60,766 bases of DNA from assembly GCA_018711275.1 (NCBI GenBank), contig DVIN01000056.1, positions 1-60,766 of the forward strand, in the 5' to 3' direction. The notes beneath the pieces are model-generated. The model saw only the letters and a list, made by a program, of their open reading frames with translations. It had not been told where the DNA came from and ran no database searches. The position numbers and the translations under genes were made by a program. Shown here in pieces: positions 39,999 through 48,271 of the stretch; position 1 is the stretch's first letter, and the number at the start of each line of letters is the position of its first letter. The stretch comes from Candidatus Pullilachnospira intestinigallinarum. Its GTDB lineage: Bacteria > Bacillota > Clostridia > Lachnospirales > Lachnospiraceae.

Positions 39999-40577
39999 AT
40001 GGAAAATCTGATTCTTACAGTGGGCCGCCAGTGTGCCAGCGGCGGTCATGAGATAGGAGAAAAGATTGCCCGGCGTCTGGGAATCGCCTTTTATGATAAA
40101 AAGGTTCTCATGGAGATGGCCCAGGGAAAAGAGTATGATGAGGTGCGGGCATTTTATGAGGAGCAGCCGGTGAACAGCCTTCTGTATGCGCTGGCCATGG
40201 AGATGGATCAGGAGAAACTGGGGGAGGCGCCCTTCGCGCGGATCCGCCGGCTGGCCCAGGAGGGTCCCTGCGTGATTATCGGAAGATGCTCCGGCTATAT
40301 TTTTCGAAAGGATCCGGCGGCGGTGAGCCTTTTTATTCATGCGGACCGCGGACTGCGAGTGGAACGGGTGATGAATTATGAGGGAATTTCCCGGAAAAAG
40401 GCAGAAAAGCTGGTAGATAAAACGGATGAGGACCGGGCGGCTTTTCATCAGTATTACACCCGTCAGCAGTGGAATTGCGCCGATCATTATGAGCTTTGTC
40501 TGGACAGCGGGAAACTGGGGATTGACGGAACGGTGGATACCGTGCTGGATTATCTGAAGCGGAGGAAGCTTCTATGA
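39999..40577 (+). CDS. Cytidylate-kinase-like family protein
   Basis: The 192-residue protein starts with the P-loop-like LTVGRQCASGGHEIGEKIA (about 6-24) and has the lid-like basic region RVMNYEGISRKKAEKLVDKTD (about 126-146). It matches the 'cytidylate kinase-like' family, which is widespread in Clostridia and distinct from true Cmk. Its substrate is not known. A weak GGAAAGGTGACGG site precedes the ATG. The stop overlaps the FadR-type gene by 4 bases, so the two are translated together. Confidence 0.85.
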   Translation: MENLILTVGRQCASGGHEIGEKIARRLGIAFYDKKVLMEMAQGKEYDEVRAFYEEQPVNSLLYALAMEMDQEKLGEAPFARIRRLAQEGPCVIIGRCSGYIFRKDPAAVSLFIHADRGLRVERVMNYEGISRKKAEKLVDKTDEDRAAFHQYYTRQQWNCADHYELCLDSGKLGIDGTVDTVLDYLKRRKLL

Positions 40578-41266
40578 ATGACGGGCGAAAAGTTTATTTC
40601 CAGGTGATCGAGTATATCAAGGAACTGGTTCGAACCAAACAGGTGGAACATGGAGGCAGACTTCCTTCGGAAAGAGAACTGATGGAAACGCTGGGGCTTA
40701 GCAGGAATTCCATCCGGGAGGCACTGAGAACTCTGGAAAATATGGGGATTATTGAGAGCCGGCAGGGGAAGGGAAACTTCCTGGTAAACAATATGGGACA
40801 GAGCCTGAGCAGCGTGTTTTCCGCGCTGCTTTTAATGAAGGAGAGCAGTTATCTGGAGGTCAGCCAGATGCGTCATGCCATGGAACTGCAGGCCTTTTTT
40901 ATGGCCGCGGACAGGATTGGCTTACAGGAACAACAGGAATTTGAACGGATCATCCATCAGATGCGTCATCCGGATCCGGCAAAGAAGAATCAGGCGGATC
41001 ATCAGTTCCACCAGATGCTGATCCGGTGTTCCGGGAACCGTCTGCTGCAGATTGTCATGGACGCGCTGGCGGAGGTCTGCCGGGAGGAGATCGCCATGGT
41101 CCGGGCGGATTCTGCCAGAGATGATGAGGAAAGATGGCTGAGTCTTCATGAAAAAATTTATCGTTGCCTGATTGCCGGGGATCTGAAAAATGGCATGAGA
41201 GCCATTATGGAGCATTATGCATGGATCGACCGGGGACTTCAGGAGATAGAGGATGGCGGCCGGTAG
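40574..41266 (+). CDS. FadR-subfamily GntR regulator (FCD domain)
   Basis: The 230-residue protein has an N-terminal winged helix (about 5-75, LPSERELMETLGLSRNSIRE and IESRQGKGNFLV). A C-terminal FCD all-helical ligand domain (about 95-220) holds metal-coordinating residues in RHAMELQAF, DHQFHQMLIRCSGN and HEKIYRCLIAGD. This type often binds small carboxylates such as pyruvate, lactate or gluconate. The palindrome at 38887-38901 is its likely operator, giving an effector-controlled lrgAB unit with autoregulation. Confidence 0.92.
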   Translation: MNDGRKVYFQVIEYIKELVRTKQVEHGGRLPSERELMETLGLSRNSIREALRTLENMGIIESRQGKGNFLVNNMGQSLSSVFSALLLMKESSYLEVSQMRHAMELQAFFMAADRIGLQEQQEFERIIHQMRHPDPAKKNQADHQFHQMLIRCSGNRLLQIVMDALAEVCREEIAMVRADSARDDEERWLSLHEKIYRCLIAGDLKNGMRAIMEHYAWIDRGLQEIEDGGR

Positions 41267-41295
41267 TTGAAAACCGGGCGAAAATATGATAGGAT
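41267..41295 (+). promoter_or_regulatory. Promoter of ddh
   Basis: TTGAAA (41267-41272), a 17-base spacer and TAGGAT (41290-41295) begin directly after the stop codon of the FadR-type gene. Confidence 0.5.
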
Positions 41296-41306
41296 GATAC
41301 TGTTTT

Positions 41307-41382
41307 AGAGATTCTTCGCGGCAGCCCGCCGGATGGCATTGCGGGTACGGACAATGCGCGCCGGAGGCACTGTTGCGACTCT
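41307..41382 (+). promoter_or_regulatory. Long imperfect leader hairpin before ddh
   Basis: The leader folds back on itself. AGAG (41307) pairs with CTCT (41379), TCGCGGCAG with CTGTTGCGA (9 pairs), GCC with GGC, CCGG with CCGG, and GCATTG with CAATGC around the loop. It ends two bases before the AGGAGG site of ddh. No T-run follows, so it is not a terminator. It may control translation or RNA stability. It does not match the lysine riboswitch or a T-box. Confidence 0.45.
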
Positions 41383-41400
41383 TCAGGAGGTAATCGTTCA

Positions 41401-42390
41401 ATGAAAAAAATCAGAATCGGAATTGCAGGATACGGAAATCTGGGAAAGGGCGTGGAGCTGGCCATCCGTCAGAATGAGGATATGGAGCTGGCAGGAATTT
41501 TTACCCGCCGTGATCCCGCAAGTGTAAAGCCCGCCACAGAAGGTGTGCCGGTATATCGGATGGACCAGGTAAAGGATATGGCGGATCAGATCGATGTGAT
41601 GATTCTCTGCGGAGGAAGCGCCACGGATCTTCCGGAGCAGACCCCGGAGATGGCAAAGTATTTTCATGTCATCGACAGTTTTGACACCCATGCGCATATT
41701 CCGCAGCATTTTGACGCAGTGGATGCCGCCTGCCGTGAAAACGGTCATGTGGGACTGATTTCCGTGGGCTGGGATCCGGGCCTGTTTTCTTTAAACCGGC
41801 TGTATGCGGAGTCTATTCTTCCCAACGGGAAAACCTACACATTCTGGGGAAAAGGTGTAAGCCAGGGACATTCTGACGCCATCCGCCGGGTTGCGGGCGT
41901 AAAGAGAGGTATTCAGTACACGATTCCGGTGGAAGCAGCCATGGAGCAGGTGCGCCAGGGCAAACAGCCGGAGCTGACCACCCGCCAGAAGCATCTGAGA
42001 GAATGTTGGGTAGTTGCCGAGGAAGGCGCTGACAAAGCACAGATCGAGCATGATATCAAGACTATGCCCAACTATTTTGATGAATATGATACTACGGTAA
42101 ACTTTATTACAGAAGAGGAATTTGAGGCAAACCATAACAAGATGCCCCACGGCGGATTTGTTATGAGAAGCGGCATGACGGGAGACGGAGAGAAAACCCA
42201 TCAGATGATCGAATATTCTCTGAAACTGGAGTCCAATCCGGAGTTTACCTCCAGTGTGCTGGTGGCTTACGCCAGAGCTTTGAATCGTCTGGCAGCAGAG
42301 GGCGCCACCGGATGTAAGACCGTATTTGATATTGCTCCCGCTTACCTGTCCCCGCTGGACGGCAAAGAGCTGAGAGCGCATATGCTGTAA
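41401..42390 (+). CDS. ddh: meso-Diaminopimelate dehydrogenase
   Basis: The 329-residue enzyme makes meso-diaminopimelate in one step from tetrahydrodipicolinate, NADPH and ammonia, feeding lysine and peptidoglycan synthesis. The Rossmann motif is GIAGYGNLGKGVE (about 7-19), followed by GIFTRRDP for NADPH. Further family blocks are CGGSATDLPEQ, SVGWDPGLFSLNRLY, FWGKGVSQGHSDAIRRV and GGFVMRSGMTG. Length and motifs match the clostridial enzyme closely. AGGAGG precedes the ATG. A strong bidirectional terminator follows. Confidence 0.96.
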   Translation: MKKIRIGIAGYGNLGKGVELAIRQNEDMELAGIFTRRDPASVKPATEGVPVYRMDQVKDMADQIDVMILCGGSATDLPEQTPEMAKYFHVIDSFDTHAHIPQHFDAVDAACRENGHVGLISVGWDPGLFSLNRLYAESILPNGKTYTFWGKGVSQGHSDAIRRVAGVKRGIQYTIPVEAAMEQVRQGKQPELTTRQKHLRECWVVAEEGADKAQIEHDIKTMPNYFDEYDTTVNFITEEEFEANHNKMPHGGFVMRSGMTGDGEKTHQMIEYSLKLESNPEFTSSVLVAYARALNRLAAEGATGCKTVFDIAPAYLSPLDGKELRAHML

Positions 42391-42420
42391 GAACTCTGCG
42401 AAATTGTGAAGAAAACAGAA

Positions 42421-42468
42421 AAAGAGTCCCGGAAAGCCGATCCATAATGGCTTTCCGGGACTCTTTTT
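42421..42468. terminator. Bidirectional terminator between ddh and the phosphoesterase
   Basis: The 15-bp stem GAGTCCCGGAAAGCC / GGCTTTCCGGGACTC is flanked by AAAA on the left and TTTTT on the right, so it can end transcripts from both sides. Confidence 0.92.
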
Positions 42469-42477
42469 CTGTGCTGA

Positions 42478-43689
42478 CTATGCGGCGTTTCCTGATTCTG
42501 ACTGACGGAAATTAACTGTGATTTCACAAACCTCACTGACGGTTCCCACCCGCATGGCCGGTCCCCATACCCCCACGCCGGAGGTGACGATGCTGTACAT
42601 CTGGTCTTTTACAAGAAGACCGCAGGGATTTTCCCAGAAAAAGGGGATTACCAGATTGCCTGGAAAGATTTGTCCGTCATGGGTGTGGCCGCAAAGCTGC
42701 ATGTCCGCCCCCGCGTCCGCCAGTTCCTGAAGCTGCCGGGGCTGATGTTCCATCACGATAACCGGAAGACGGGTATCTGTCTTGGAGAGGATCCCTTCAG
42801 GAGAAAGGCGGCCTTCCCCATCGCCGGATTTCTGTGCGTCCTTTCTTCCCACCAGATAGAACGCGTCTTCTATGCAGACCGCCTCATCGTCCAGAATCTG
42901 AATCCCGGCTTTTTCGGCAAATTCCTCAAAGCGGGGATCCCGGACTTCCTCTTTGGAAGAAGAAACAGAAAAACCGCCCAGCAGCCGCTCCGTAACGTCA
43001 TGGTTACCGAAAACGCCGTACACGCCGTATCTGCTCTTCATCTGCGATAAAGTGGAGGCGATTTTATCAGGATTCTGCACCGCTTCGTATTCATTATCGA
43101 AAATATCTCCGGCCACCAGGATCAGATCCGGCTCCATCGCATTGACTTTTTTCACCATCCGGCGCATCTGGGCGTCTCCCACACTGTAGCCCAGATGGAG
43201 ATCGGCAATCAGCGCGATTTTCAGATGGTCAATGCCGGGACACTCTTTGTCAATGGTCACCTGATAGGGAGTCACCCGGACGTGTTTGGCATTGACCGAG
43301 CCATAGACGCTGAATGCCAAAGTCAGAACGGTCAGAAAAATGCCCGTAAATACATACCCTTTTTTGGAAAAAAAGAAATGATGTATTTTTCCGGGAATCC
43401 GTTTTAAAATCAGCCGACAGAGATCGGCGATGGCTACGAACATCAGAATATAAAGAAACGTTCCCAGCCAGTAATTGCTCAGCCTTTTTACAGCCACCTG
43501 CAGGCCGGAGGAGGGAAGCACAAAGGCAAACAGCAGCGAAAGTGCCAGCAGTGTATATACCGTGATATACGGAATCACAAATTTTCTGGAGTGAAAAATG
43601 CCGGAGCAGGCGGTAAGCCATTTATGTATGCGGTGCAGCAGATAGCAGTTGATCAAAAGGTATACGGGTATAATAAGAAATAAAATCAT
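42478..43689 (-). CDS. Membrane-anchored metallophosphoesterase (YkuE-like)
   Basis: The 403-residue protein has about four hydrophobic segments in the first 140 residues, then a calcineurin-like phosphoesterase domain (about 150-395). The metal-binding motifs are ALIADLHLGY (DxH), VAGDIFDNE (GD), VFGNHDV (GNHD) and AGADMQLCGHTHDGQIF (GHTH). AGGAGA precedes the ATG. Family members cleave phosphodiesters or phospholipid headgroups near the membrane; the substrate here cannot be told. Confidence 0.93.
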   Translation of the reverse strand: MILFLIIPVYLLINCYLLHRIHKWLTACSGIFHSRKFVIPYITVYTLLALSLLFAFVLPSSGLQVAVKRLSNYWLGTFLYILMFVAIADLCRLILKRIPGKIHHFFFSKKGYVFTGIFLTVLTLAFSVYGSVNAKHVRVTPYQVTIDKECPGIDHLKIALIADLHLGYSVGDAQMRRMVKKVNAMEPDLILVAGDIFDNEYEAVQNPDKIASTLSQMKSRYGVYGVFGNHDVTERLLGGFSVSSSKEEVRDPRFEEFAEKAGIQILDDEAVCIEDAFYLVGRKDAQKSGDGEGRLSPEGILSKTDTRLPVIVMEHQPRQLQELADAGADMQLCGHTHDGQIFPGNLVIPFFWENPCGLLVKDQMYSIVTSGVGVWGPAMRVGTVSEVCEITVNFRQSESGNAA

Positions 43690-43736
43690 GTTCAGGTTCT
43701 CCTTATATCGTCGATTCTCCGGTATTTTATCACAGA

Positions 43737-43758
43737 AATTTCCCCAAAAGGGGAAATT
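43737..43758. other. Perfect hairpin of unknown role between phosphoesterase and PTS genes
   Basis: AATTTCCCC-AAAA-GGGGAAATT forms a 9-bp perfect stem with a tetraloop. No T-run follows on either strand, so it is not a normal terminator. It sits about 50 bases upstream of the leftward phosphoesterase gene and could be an operator or leader structure. Confidence 0.4.
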
Positions 43759-43844
43759 CTGAGAAGCTTAAGAAAGTTTAAGGAAATCCTAAAGGATCCC
43801 TCCATGGCCGGGGCGGGAGATTTGATGGGTGTTCCTGAAAATAT

Positions 43845-43864
43845 AGGGCAATTCGATTTGCCCT
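43845..43864 (-). terminator. Short hairpin after the PTS IIC gene
   Basis: On the minus strand AGGGCAAATCGAATTGCCCT forms a 7-bp stem followed by ATATTTTC. It is a weak terminator candidate, 4 bases past the PTS gene stop. Confidence 0.5.
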
Positions 43865-43867
43865 CAA

Positions 43868-44935
43868 CTACAGATCCAGCTTCATATCGCCGTCTTTAAT
43901 CCAGCGGTGGCGGCGCATGAAAGAGCAGATGCCAAGACTGAGAAGTCCGGGAAGAAGAAAATGCAGCACCAGGATTTTCAGCATGACAATTACCGGATCT
44001 TCTGTCTGTGTCATTACCTGCCAGGTCATGATCTGTCCCACAAAACCTGCCGTTCCCATACCGGAGCCGGTGGCGTTGCTGGTCATGTGGAAGAGCATGG
44101 TGGATACCGGTCCCAGAATGGCGCTGGAGAGAATGGCGGGCAGCCAGATGATGGGCTTTCGGACAATGTTGGGCACCTGGAGCATGGAGGTGCCGATGCC
44201 CTGTGCCAGCAGACCGCCCAGCTTATTTTCCCGGTAGCTGATCACTGCGAATCCGATCATGTTGCAGCAGCATCCCACAGTGGCGGCTCCTGCGGCGAGT
44301 CCCGACAGATTCAGAATTACGCCCAGGGCGGCCGAGCTGATAGGAAGCGTCAGGATCATTCCCATCAGAACCGAGACCACGATTCCCATGAGAAATGGCT
44401 GCTGTTCGGTTCCCCAGTTGATGAGGCTTCCCAGCCAGTTCATGAAGGAAGAGATGGGAGGGCCCGCCAGCACCCCGACTGCGGAGCCGGCCCCGATGGT
44501 TACGAGGGGCGTCAGAATGATATCAAGCTTTGTTTTACCGGAGATCAGATGCCCCAGTTCAATACCCACATAGGCGGCCAGAAAAGCCCCCAGCGGTTCC
44601 CCGGGACCGGAAAGCGTCAGCGCGCCGCTGTCGCTGAGAACGGTTCCCGCCAGCAGCTGAGAAGCATACCCGCCCACAAGACCGGCGGTGGCGGCGGAAA
44701 GCACCACCATGGCGCTCTCTTTGAATTTGTAAGCTACGCCCACACCGATACCCGCGCAGGTGGCCGCAGCCGCCATTTTCCCTACCAGAAAAATCAGGTT
44801 TCCGACAGCTCCTCCGGCAAAAGTTCCGATCTGCTGGATGATGGTACCGATAATCAGCGTGGAAAACAGGCCCAGCGCCATACCGGACAGACCATCGATG
44901 AAAACACGGTGGAGATAGGATTTGATCAGTTTCAT
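43868..44935 (-). CDS. PTS sugar transporter subunit IIC (PTS_EIIC_2 family)
   Basis: The 355-residue protein has about ten membrane segments, rich in Gly and Ala, with the family blocks IDGLSGMALGLFSTLIIGTIIQQIG, in part, and GAGSAVGVLAGPPISSFMNWLG, in part. I chose the ATG at 44935, because AGGAGG lies 9 bases upstream; the earlier ATG is inside that site. It carries no IIA or IIB domain and no partner lies nearby, so it may be an orphan IIC or work with proteins encoded elsewhere. The transported compound is unknown. Confidence 0.88.
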   Translation of the reverse strand: MKLIKSYLHRVFIDGLSGMALGLFSTLIIGTIIQQIGTFAGGAVGNLIFLVGKMAAAATCAGIGVGVAYKFKESAMVVLSAATAGLVGGYASQLLAGTVLSDSGALTLSGPGEPLGAFLAAYVGIELGHLISGKTKLDIILTPLVTIGAGSAVGVLAGPPISSFMNWLGSLINWGTEQQPFLMGIVVSVLMGMILTLPISSAALGVILNLSGLAAGAATVGCCCNMIGFAVISYRENKLGGLLAQGIGTSMLQVPNIVRKPIIWLPAILSSAILGPVSTMLFHMTSNATGSGMGTAGFVGQIMTWQVMTQTEDPVIVMLKILVLHFLLPGLLSLGICSFMRRHRWIKDGDMKLDL

Positions 44936-44953
44936 TTGGAAATTCCTCCTCAT

Positions 44954-45211
44954 TTAATATGGTGATTGGTTTAAGGATGACGATTCATAGTTATGGAAGC
45001 GGAAATATTTCCCTCTTTCTACGGGAAGTATGTCGGTGAGCAGGATTTTTTTATCGCTTCCTCCTTGAAAATACAGTATTCTTCCGTCAGTATACCATCT
45101 GGACAGGCGAATGTCATTTCCTAAATCTGTAATAAATTGGAAAATCTGTACATAAAATGCCAGTGGATAGGAAATCCGTCCTTTGCTCCAGTTTAGGCGG
45201 CCGTCGTTTGC
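44954..45211 (-). CDS. Doubtful short protein, possible C-terminal gene fragment
   Basis: This 85-residue frame includes LSRWYTDGRILYFQGGSD, a strand pattern that resembles the last blade of a beta-propeller. It has only a weak ribosome site before its ATG and ends 18 bases before the PTS gene. It may be the remnant of a longer gene, since nothing before it is in frame and coding. I do not assign a function. Confidence 0.3.
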   Translation of the reverse strand, partial: ANDGRLNWSKGRISYPLAFYVQIFQFITDLGNDIRLSRWYTDGRILYFQGGSDKKILLTDILPVERGKYFRFHNYESSSLNQSPY

Positions 45212-45297
45212 CATTTCCAAAACAGACAGAGAAGATTCGCAGCGAGATGCCATAATGCCGCATTATTACAGGAAAGTGGCAGCGCGTGGGAAAAAAT

Positions 45298-45326
45298 TTG
45301 ACAAAAGCAGAGAAGAGGACTATAAT
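45298..45326 (+). promoter_or_regulatory. Promoter of the initiator tRNA gene
   Basis: TTGACA (45298-45303), a 17-base spacer and TATAAT (45321-45326) lie 12 bases before the tRNA, a strong stable-RNA promoter. Confidence 0.85.
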
Positions 45327-45337
45327 AAATATATCGA

Positions 45338-45411
45338 CGCGGGATGGAGCAGTCTGGAAGCTCGTCGGGCTCATAACCCGAAGGTCGCAGGTTCAAATCC
45401 TGCTCCCGCAA
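45338..45411 (+). tRNA. Initiator tRNA-fMet (CAT)
   Basis: The acceptor arm CGCGGGA / TCCCGCA leaves a C1-A72 mismatch, the mark of bacterial initiator tRNA. The anticodon stem has the three G-C pairs GGG/CCC next to the loop CTCATAA. The discriminator is A. A short A/T hairpin (GGAAACCGGTTC / GGAACCGG region, about 45420-45447) follows and may end transcription. Confidence 0.95.
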
Positions 45412-45518
45412 TTTTTTATGGAAACCGGTTCTGTAACAGGAACCGGTTTTTCTCTTTCATTGAGATTGGGAGCGGGACGTGATATAATAGCCGCAAAGCG
45501 ATAGAAAGGAACCACACC

Positions 45519-46340
45519 ATGGCAAAAAGGAAGAATAAAAACAAAAGCGGAGGGTTTTTCTGGAAAATTCTGTTTGTGGCTGCTCTGGCAGTTTTCTGCT
45601 TTTCGGGATATCAGCTGTTTGCCATCTACCGGGGATATAAAGCCGGGGTGGACGAATATAAGGAAGTGGAGCATCAGGTGACCAGAACCAGCCGGGAACC
45701 GCTGGTTCTGAAGGATCAGCCGGATACGGGCCAGACACTGACGGCGCAGGAAAATATACAGGAGCCGGATTATCAGCCTCCGGAGGTGGATTTTGAGGAA
45801 TTGAAAAGTATGAATCCTGATGTGATCGGCTGGCTGGATGTGGAGGCGCTGGATATCAGCTACCCCATTGTTCAGGGAAAAGATAATGACTATTATCTTC
45901 ACCGTACCTTTAAAGGACAGGAGAATTTTGCCGGATCTATTTTTGCGGATGCGGCCAACGCGCCGGATTTTTCTGATCCCAACACGATTATTTACGGACA
46001 TAATATGAAAAACGGCTCCATGTTCGGAACGCTGCGCCGTCTGTATGACCAGGAAAAATATAAGGACAGTAAATATCTCTGGATCTGTACGCCGGAGGGG
46101 AAATACCGGTATGAAATTTTTTCCCTTCAGTACGCGGAAGTTACCAGCGATACTTATACGCTGTTTTCTGACCATGGGGATGCCTTTGCTTCCTATCTGG
46201 AGAATATGCGTCAGCGGTCTCAGGTGGAGCTGGGAACGGAAGACCTTTCGGAAAATGATTACATTGTCACACTGTCCACCTGTACATCGGATGATCAGGT
46301 ACGTTTTGTGGTGCAGGCGCGATGGGTCGGCACCTATTAA
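45519..46340 (+). CDS. srtB: Class B sortase
   Basis: The 273-residue transpeptidase anchors proteins to the cell wall. A single N-terminal membrane helix (about 14-36) follows a basic start, then a linker. The catalytic domain has His in IIYGHNMKNGSMFGTL (about residue 167), Cys in VTLSTCTSDD (about residue 255) and Arg in QVRFVVQARW (about residue 267). The layout NPDVIGWLDVEALDISYPIVQG is typical of class B. GAAAGGA precedes the ATG. No sortase-signal substrate is evident nearby, so its substrate is encoded elsewhere. Confidence 0.93.
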   Translation: MAKRKNKNKSGGFFWKILFVAALAVFCFSGYQLFAIYRGYKAGVDEYKEVEHQVTRTSREPLVLKDQPDTGQTLTAQENIQEPDYQPPEVDFEELKSMNPDVIGWLDVEALDISYPIVQGKDNDYYLHRTFKGQENFAGSIFADAANAPDFSDPNTIIYGHNMKNGSMFGTLRRLYDQEKYKDSKYLWICTPEGKYRYEIFSLQYAEVTSDTYTLFSDHGDAFASYLENMRQRSQVELGTEDLSENDYIVTLSTCTSDDQVRFVVQARWVGTY

Positions 46341-46357
46341 GTCTAGGAGGGATTTGG

Positions 46358-47083
46358 ATGAGCAGGGAAATCGAAAAATTACAGGAAATTCTGGACCGGC
46401 ATAAAAAAGTGGTGTTTTTTGGAGGCGCAGGCGTGTCCACGGAAAGCGGAATTCCGGATTTTCGGAGTGTGGACGGGCTTTATCATCAGAAATATGATTA
46501 TCCGCCGGAAACCATTTTAAGCCATACGTTTTTCATGAGTCATCCGGAAGAATTTTTCCGGTTCTACAGAGATAAGATGCTGGTCCTGGACGCCCAACCC
46601 AATGCAGCGCACAGAAAACTGGCGGAACTGGAAAAAGCCGGAAAGCTCACCGGTGTGGTGACTCAGAATATTGACGGACTTCATCAGAAAGCGGGAAGCG
46701 TGCATGTGATGGAACTGCATGGTTCCGTGCACAGAAATTACTGTATGCGCTGCGGAAAGTTTTATGATGCCGGATTTATGCTGAACAGCAGAGGAATTCC
46801 CACCTGTACCTGCGGCGGCATAATCAAACCGGATGTGGTGCTGTATGAGGAAGGACTGGATCAGGGGGTACTGCGGGACGCGGTAAAAACCATTTCCGAA
46901 GCGGATGTGATGATTGTGGGAGGAACCTCCCTGGCAGTTTATCCGGCCGCCGGTCTGCTGGACTATTTCCGGGGAGACGCGCTGGTGCTGATCAACAAGG
47001 GGGCAACACCCAGGGACAACAGCGCGGATCTGCTGATCCAGGAGCCTATCGGGCAGGTGTTTTCGCAGATTATCGTCAGATGA
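46358..47083 (+). CDS. cobB: NAD-dependent protein deacylase (sirtuin)
   Basis: The 241-residue Sir2-family enzyme removes acyl groups from lysines using NAD+. The NAD site is GGAGVSTESGIPDFRS (about 18-33), followed by TQNIDGLHQKAG and the catalytic His in MELHGSVH (about residue 127). The structural zinc is bound by CMRCGKF and CTCGGIIKPDVVLYEE. The ATG at 46358 follows AGGAGGG. The gene begins 17 bases after srtB, so they are probably one transcript. Confidence 0.95.
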   Translation: MSREIEKLQEILDRHKKVVFFGGAGVSTESGIPDFRSVDGLYHQKYDYPPETILSHTFFMSHPEEFFRFYRDKMLVLDAQPNAAHRKLAELEKAGKLTGVVTQNIDGLHQKAGSVHVMELHGSVHRNYCMRCGKFYDAGFMLNSRGIPTCTCGGIIKPDVVLYEEGLDQGVLRDAVKTISEADVMIVGGTSLAVYPAAGLLDYFRGDALVLINKGATPRDNSADLLIQEPIGQVFSQIIVR

Positions 47084-47112
47084 CGGACAGCAGACAGGGG
47101 AAAGGAGAAAAA

Positions 47113-47313
47113 ATGGCATATCAGTATGAAGTAGGAGATTTTGTGACGCTGAAGAAGCAGCATCCCTGCGGCAGCCGGGAATGGGAGATTCTGCGGGTTG
47201 GCGCGGATTTTCGCCTCAGGTGCGCCGGATGCGGCCATCAGATCATGATTTCCAGGAAACTGGTGGAAAAAAACACGAGAAATCTTCGGAAAAAACAGGA
47301 AGAAAACACTTGA
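47113..47313 (+). CDS. DUF951 family small protein
   Basis: The 66-residue protein has the DUF951 pattern: YEVGDFVTLKKQHPCGSREW, then LRCAGCGHQIMISRKLVEK. The Cys residues (HPCG and CAGCG) could bind zinc. GGAAAGGAG precedes the ATG. The family is common in Firmicutes, often near ssb, ribosomal or chromosome-partition genes. Its function is unknown. Confidence 0.9.
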   Translation: MAYQYEVGDFVTLKKQHPCGSREWEILRVGADFRLRCAGCGHQIMISRKLVEKNTRNLRKKQEENT

Positions 47314-47338
47314 AATAAGGGAAAAACTGTGATAAAAT
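47310..47338 (+). promoter_or_regulatory. Promoter of the rpsF-ssb-rpsR operon
   Basis: TTGAAA (47310-47315), a 17-base spacer and TAAAAT (47333-47338) overlap the end of the DUF951 gene. Confidence 0.65.
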
Positions 47339-47367
47339 AACACCTCGTGATATATTATTATCCTTGT

Positions 47368-47385
47368 TCCCGTCTCTGTGCGGGA
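47368..47385 (+). promoter_or_regulatory. Leader hairpin of rpsF, possible S6:S18 control site
   Basis: TCCCG pairs with CGGGA around an 8-base loop, 30 bases before the rpsF start. In Firmicutes and other bacteria the S6-S18 pair binds an rpsF leader hairpin containing CCG to repress its own operon. The match here is by position and a CCG in the stem only. Confidence 0.35.
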
Positions 47386-47414
47386 GCCAAAAGTCCAAAA
47401 GGAGGAAAAACAGC

Positions 47415-47702
47415 ATGAGCAAATATGAGTTAGCATTGGTTGTGAATGCCAAGATCGAAGACGAAGCTCGTGAAGCCGTTGTGGAGAAAGCGAAAGGCTA
47501 CATTGCCCGTTACGGCGGAACAGTGACCGAGGTGGAGGAGTGGGGCAAGAAGAGACTTGCTTACGAGATCCAGAAGATGAGAGAGGGATTCTACTACTTC
47601 ATCCAGTTTGAGGCAGAGGCAACCTGTCCGGCCGAGGTCGAGAGACATGTGCGCATCATGGACAATGTGTTGAGATATTTAGTTGTTAAGAAGGAAGCTT
47701 AA
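47415..47702 (+). CDS. rpsF: 30S ribosomal protein S6
   Basis: The 95-residue protein begins MSKYELALVVNAKIED and has the family blocks GTVTEVEEWGKKRLAYEI and FVQF-like YFIQFEA. It binds S18 on the platform of the small subunit. The ATG at 47415 follows AGGAGG. It is the first gene of the conserved S6-SSB-S18 operon. Confidence 0.97.
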   Translation: MSKYELALVVNAKIEDEAREAVVEKAKGYIARYGGTVTEVEEWGKKRLAYEIQKMREGFYYFIQFEAEATCPAEVERHVRIMDNVLRYLVVKKEA

Positions 47703-47754
47703 TTTCCAACTGCCAAAAGCCCATTAAAGGTTTTCGAATCAGAGAGGTAAGAAT

Positions 47755-48228
47755 ATGAACAAAGTTATTTTAATGGGTCGTTTAACGAGAGATCCTGAGG
47801 TGAGATATTCCGCAGGAGAAAATTCACTGGCGATTGCCCGGTATACACTGGCAGTAGACCGTAGATTCAAGAGGGACGGAGAGGCCACCGCGGATTTTAT
47901 CAGCTGTGTGGCGTTCGGAAGAACCGCGGAGTTCGCGGAGAAGTATTTTCGCCAGGGACTGAAGATTGTCATCAGCGGCCGGATTCAGACAGGAAGCTAT
48001 GTCAATCGTGAAGGACAGAAGGTTTATACCACAGAGGTTGTGGTAGAGGATCAGGAGTTTGCGGAGAGCAAGGCCGCAAGCGAGAGTCATCAGTCCGGAT
48101 TTGGCGGCGGTTACGGCGGACAGGCAGGCAGCGCGCCCGCAGCACCGGCTGCAGGAACAGGAAGCGCATCTGCCGATGGATTTATGAATATTCCTGATGG
48201 AATTGACGAGGAACTGCCATTCAACTAA
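47755..48228 (+). CDS. ssb: Single-stranded DNA-binding protein
   Basis: The 157-residue protein has an OB fold (about 1-105) starting [19 protein letters not shown], with [15 protein letters not shown] Gly/Ala-rich linker follows, and the acidic tail ends DEELPFN, the partner-binding tip. It coats single-stranded DNA in replication and repair. AGAGAGGT precedes the ATG. Its place between rpsF and rpsR is conserved. Confidence 0.97.
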   Translation: MNKVILMGRLTRDPEVRYSAGENSLAIARYTLAVDRRFKRDGEATADFISCVAFGRTAEFAEKYFRQGLKIVISGRIQTGSYVNREGQKVYTTEVVVEDQEFAESKAASESHQSGFGGGYGGQAGSAPAAPAAGTGSASADGFMNIPDGIDEELPFN

Positions 48229-48271
48229 AGTGCGCACAAAGCGTATCATTTCGGTAAAGGAGGTAACAATC

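Noticed and set aside
41296-41400. Lysine riboswitch or T-box before ddh
   Set aside because: No T-box GGTGGTACCGCG-like element and no lysine riboswitch core; the leader is too short and is one long hairpin.
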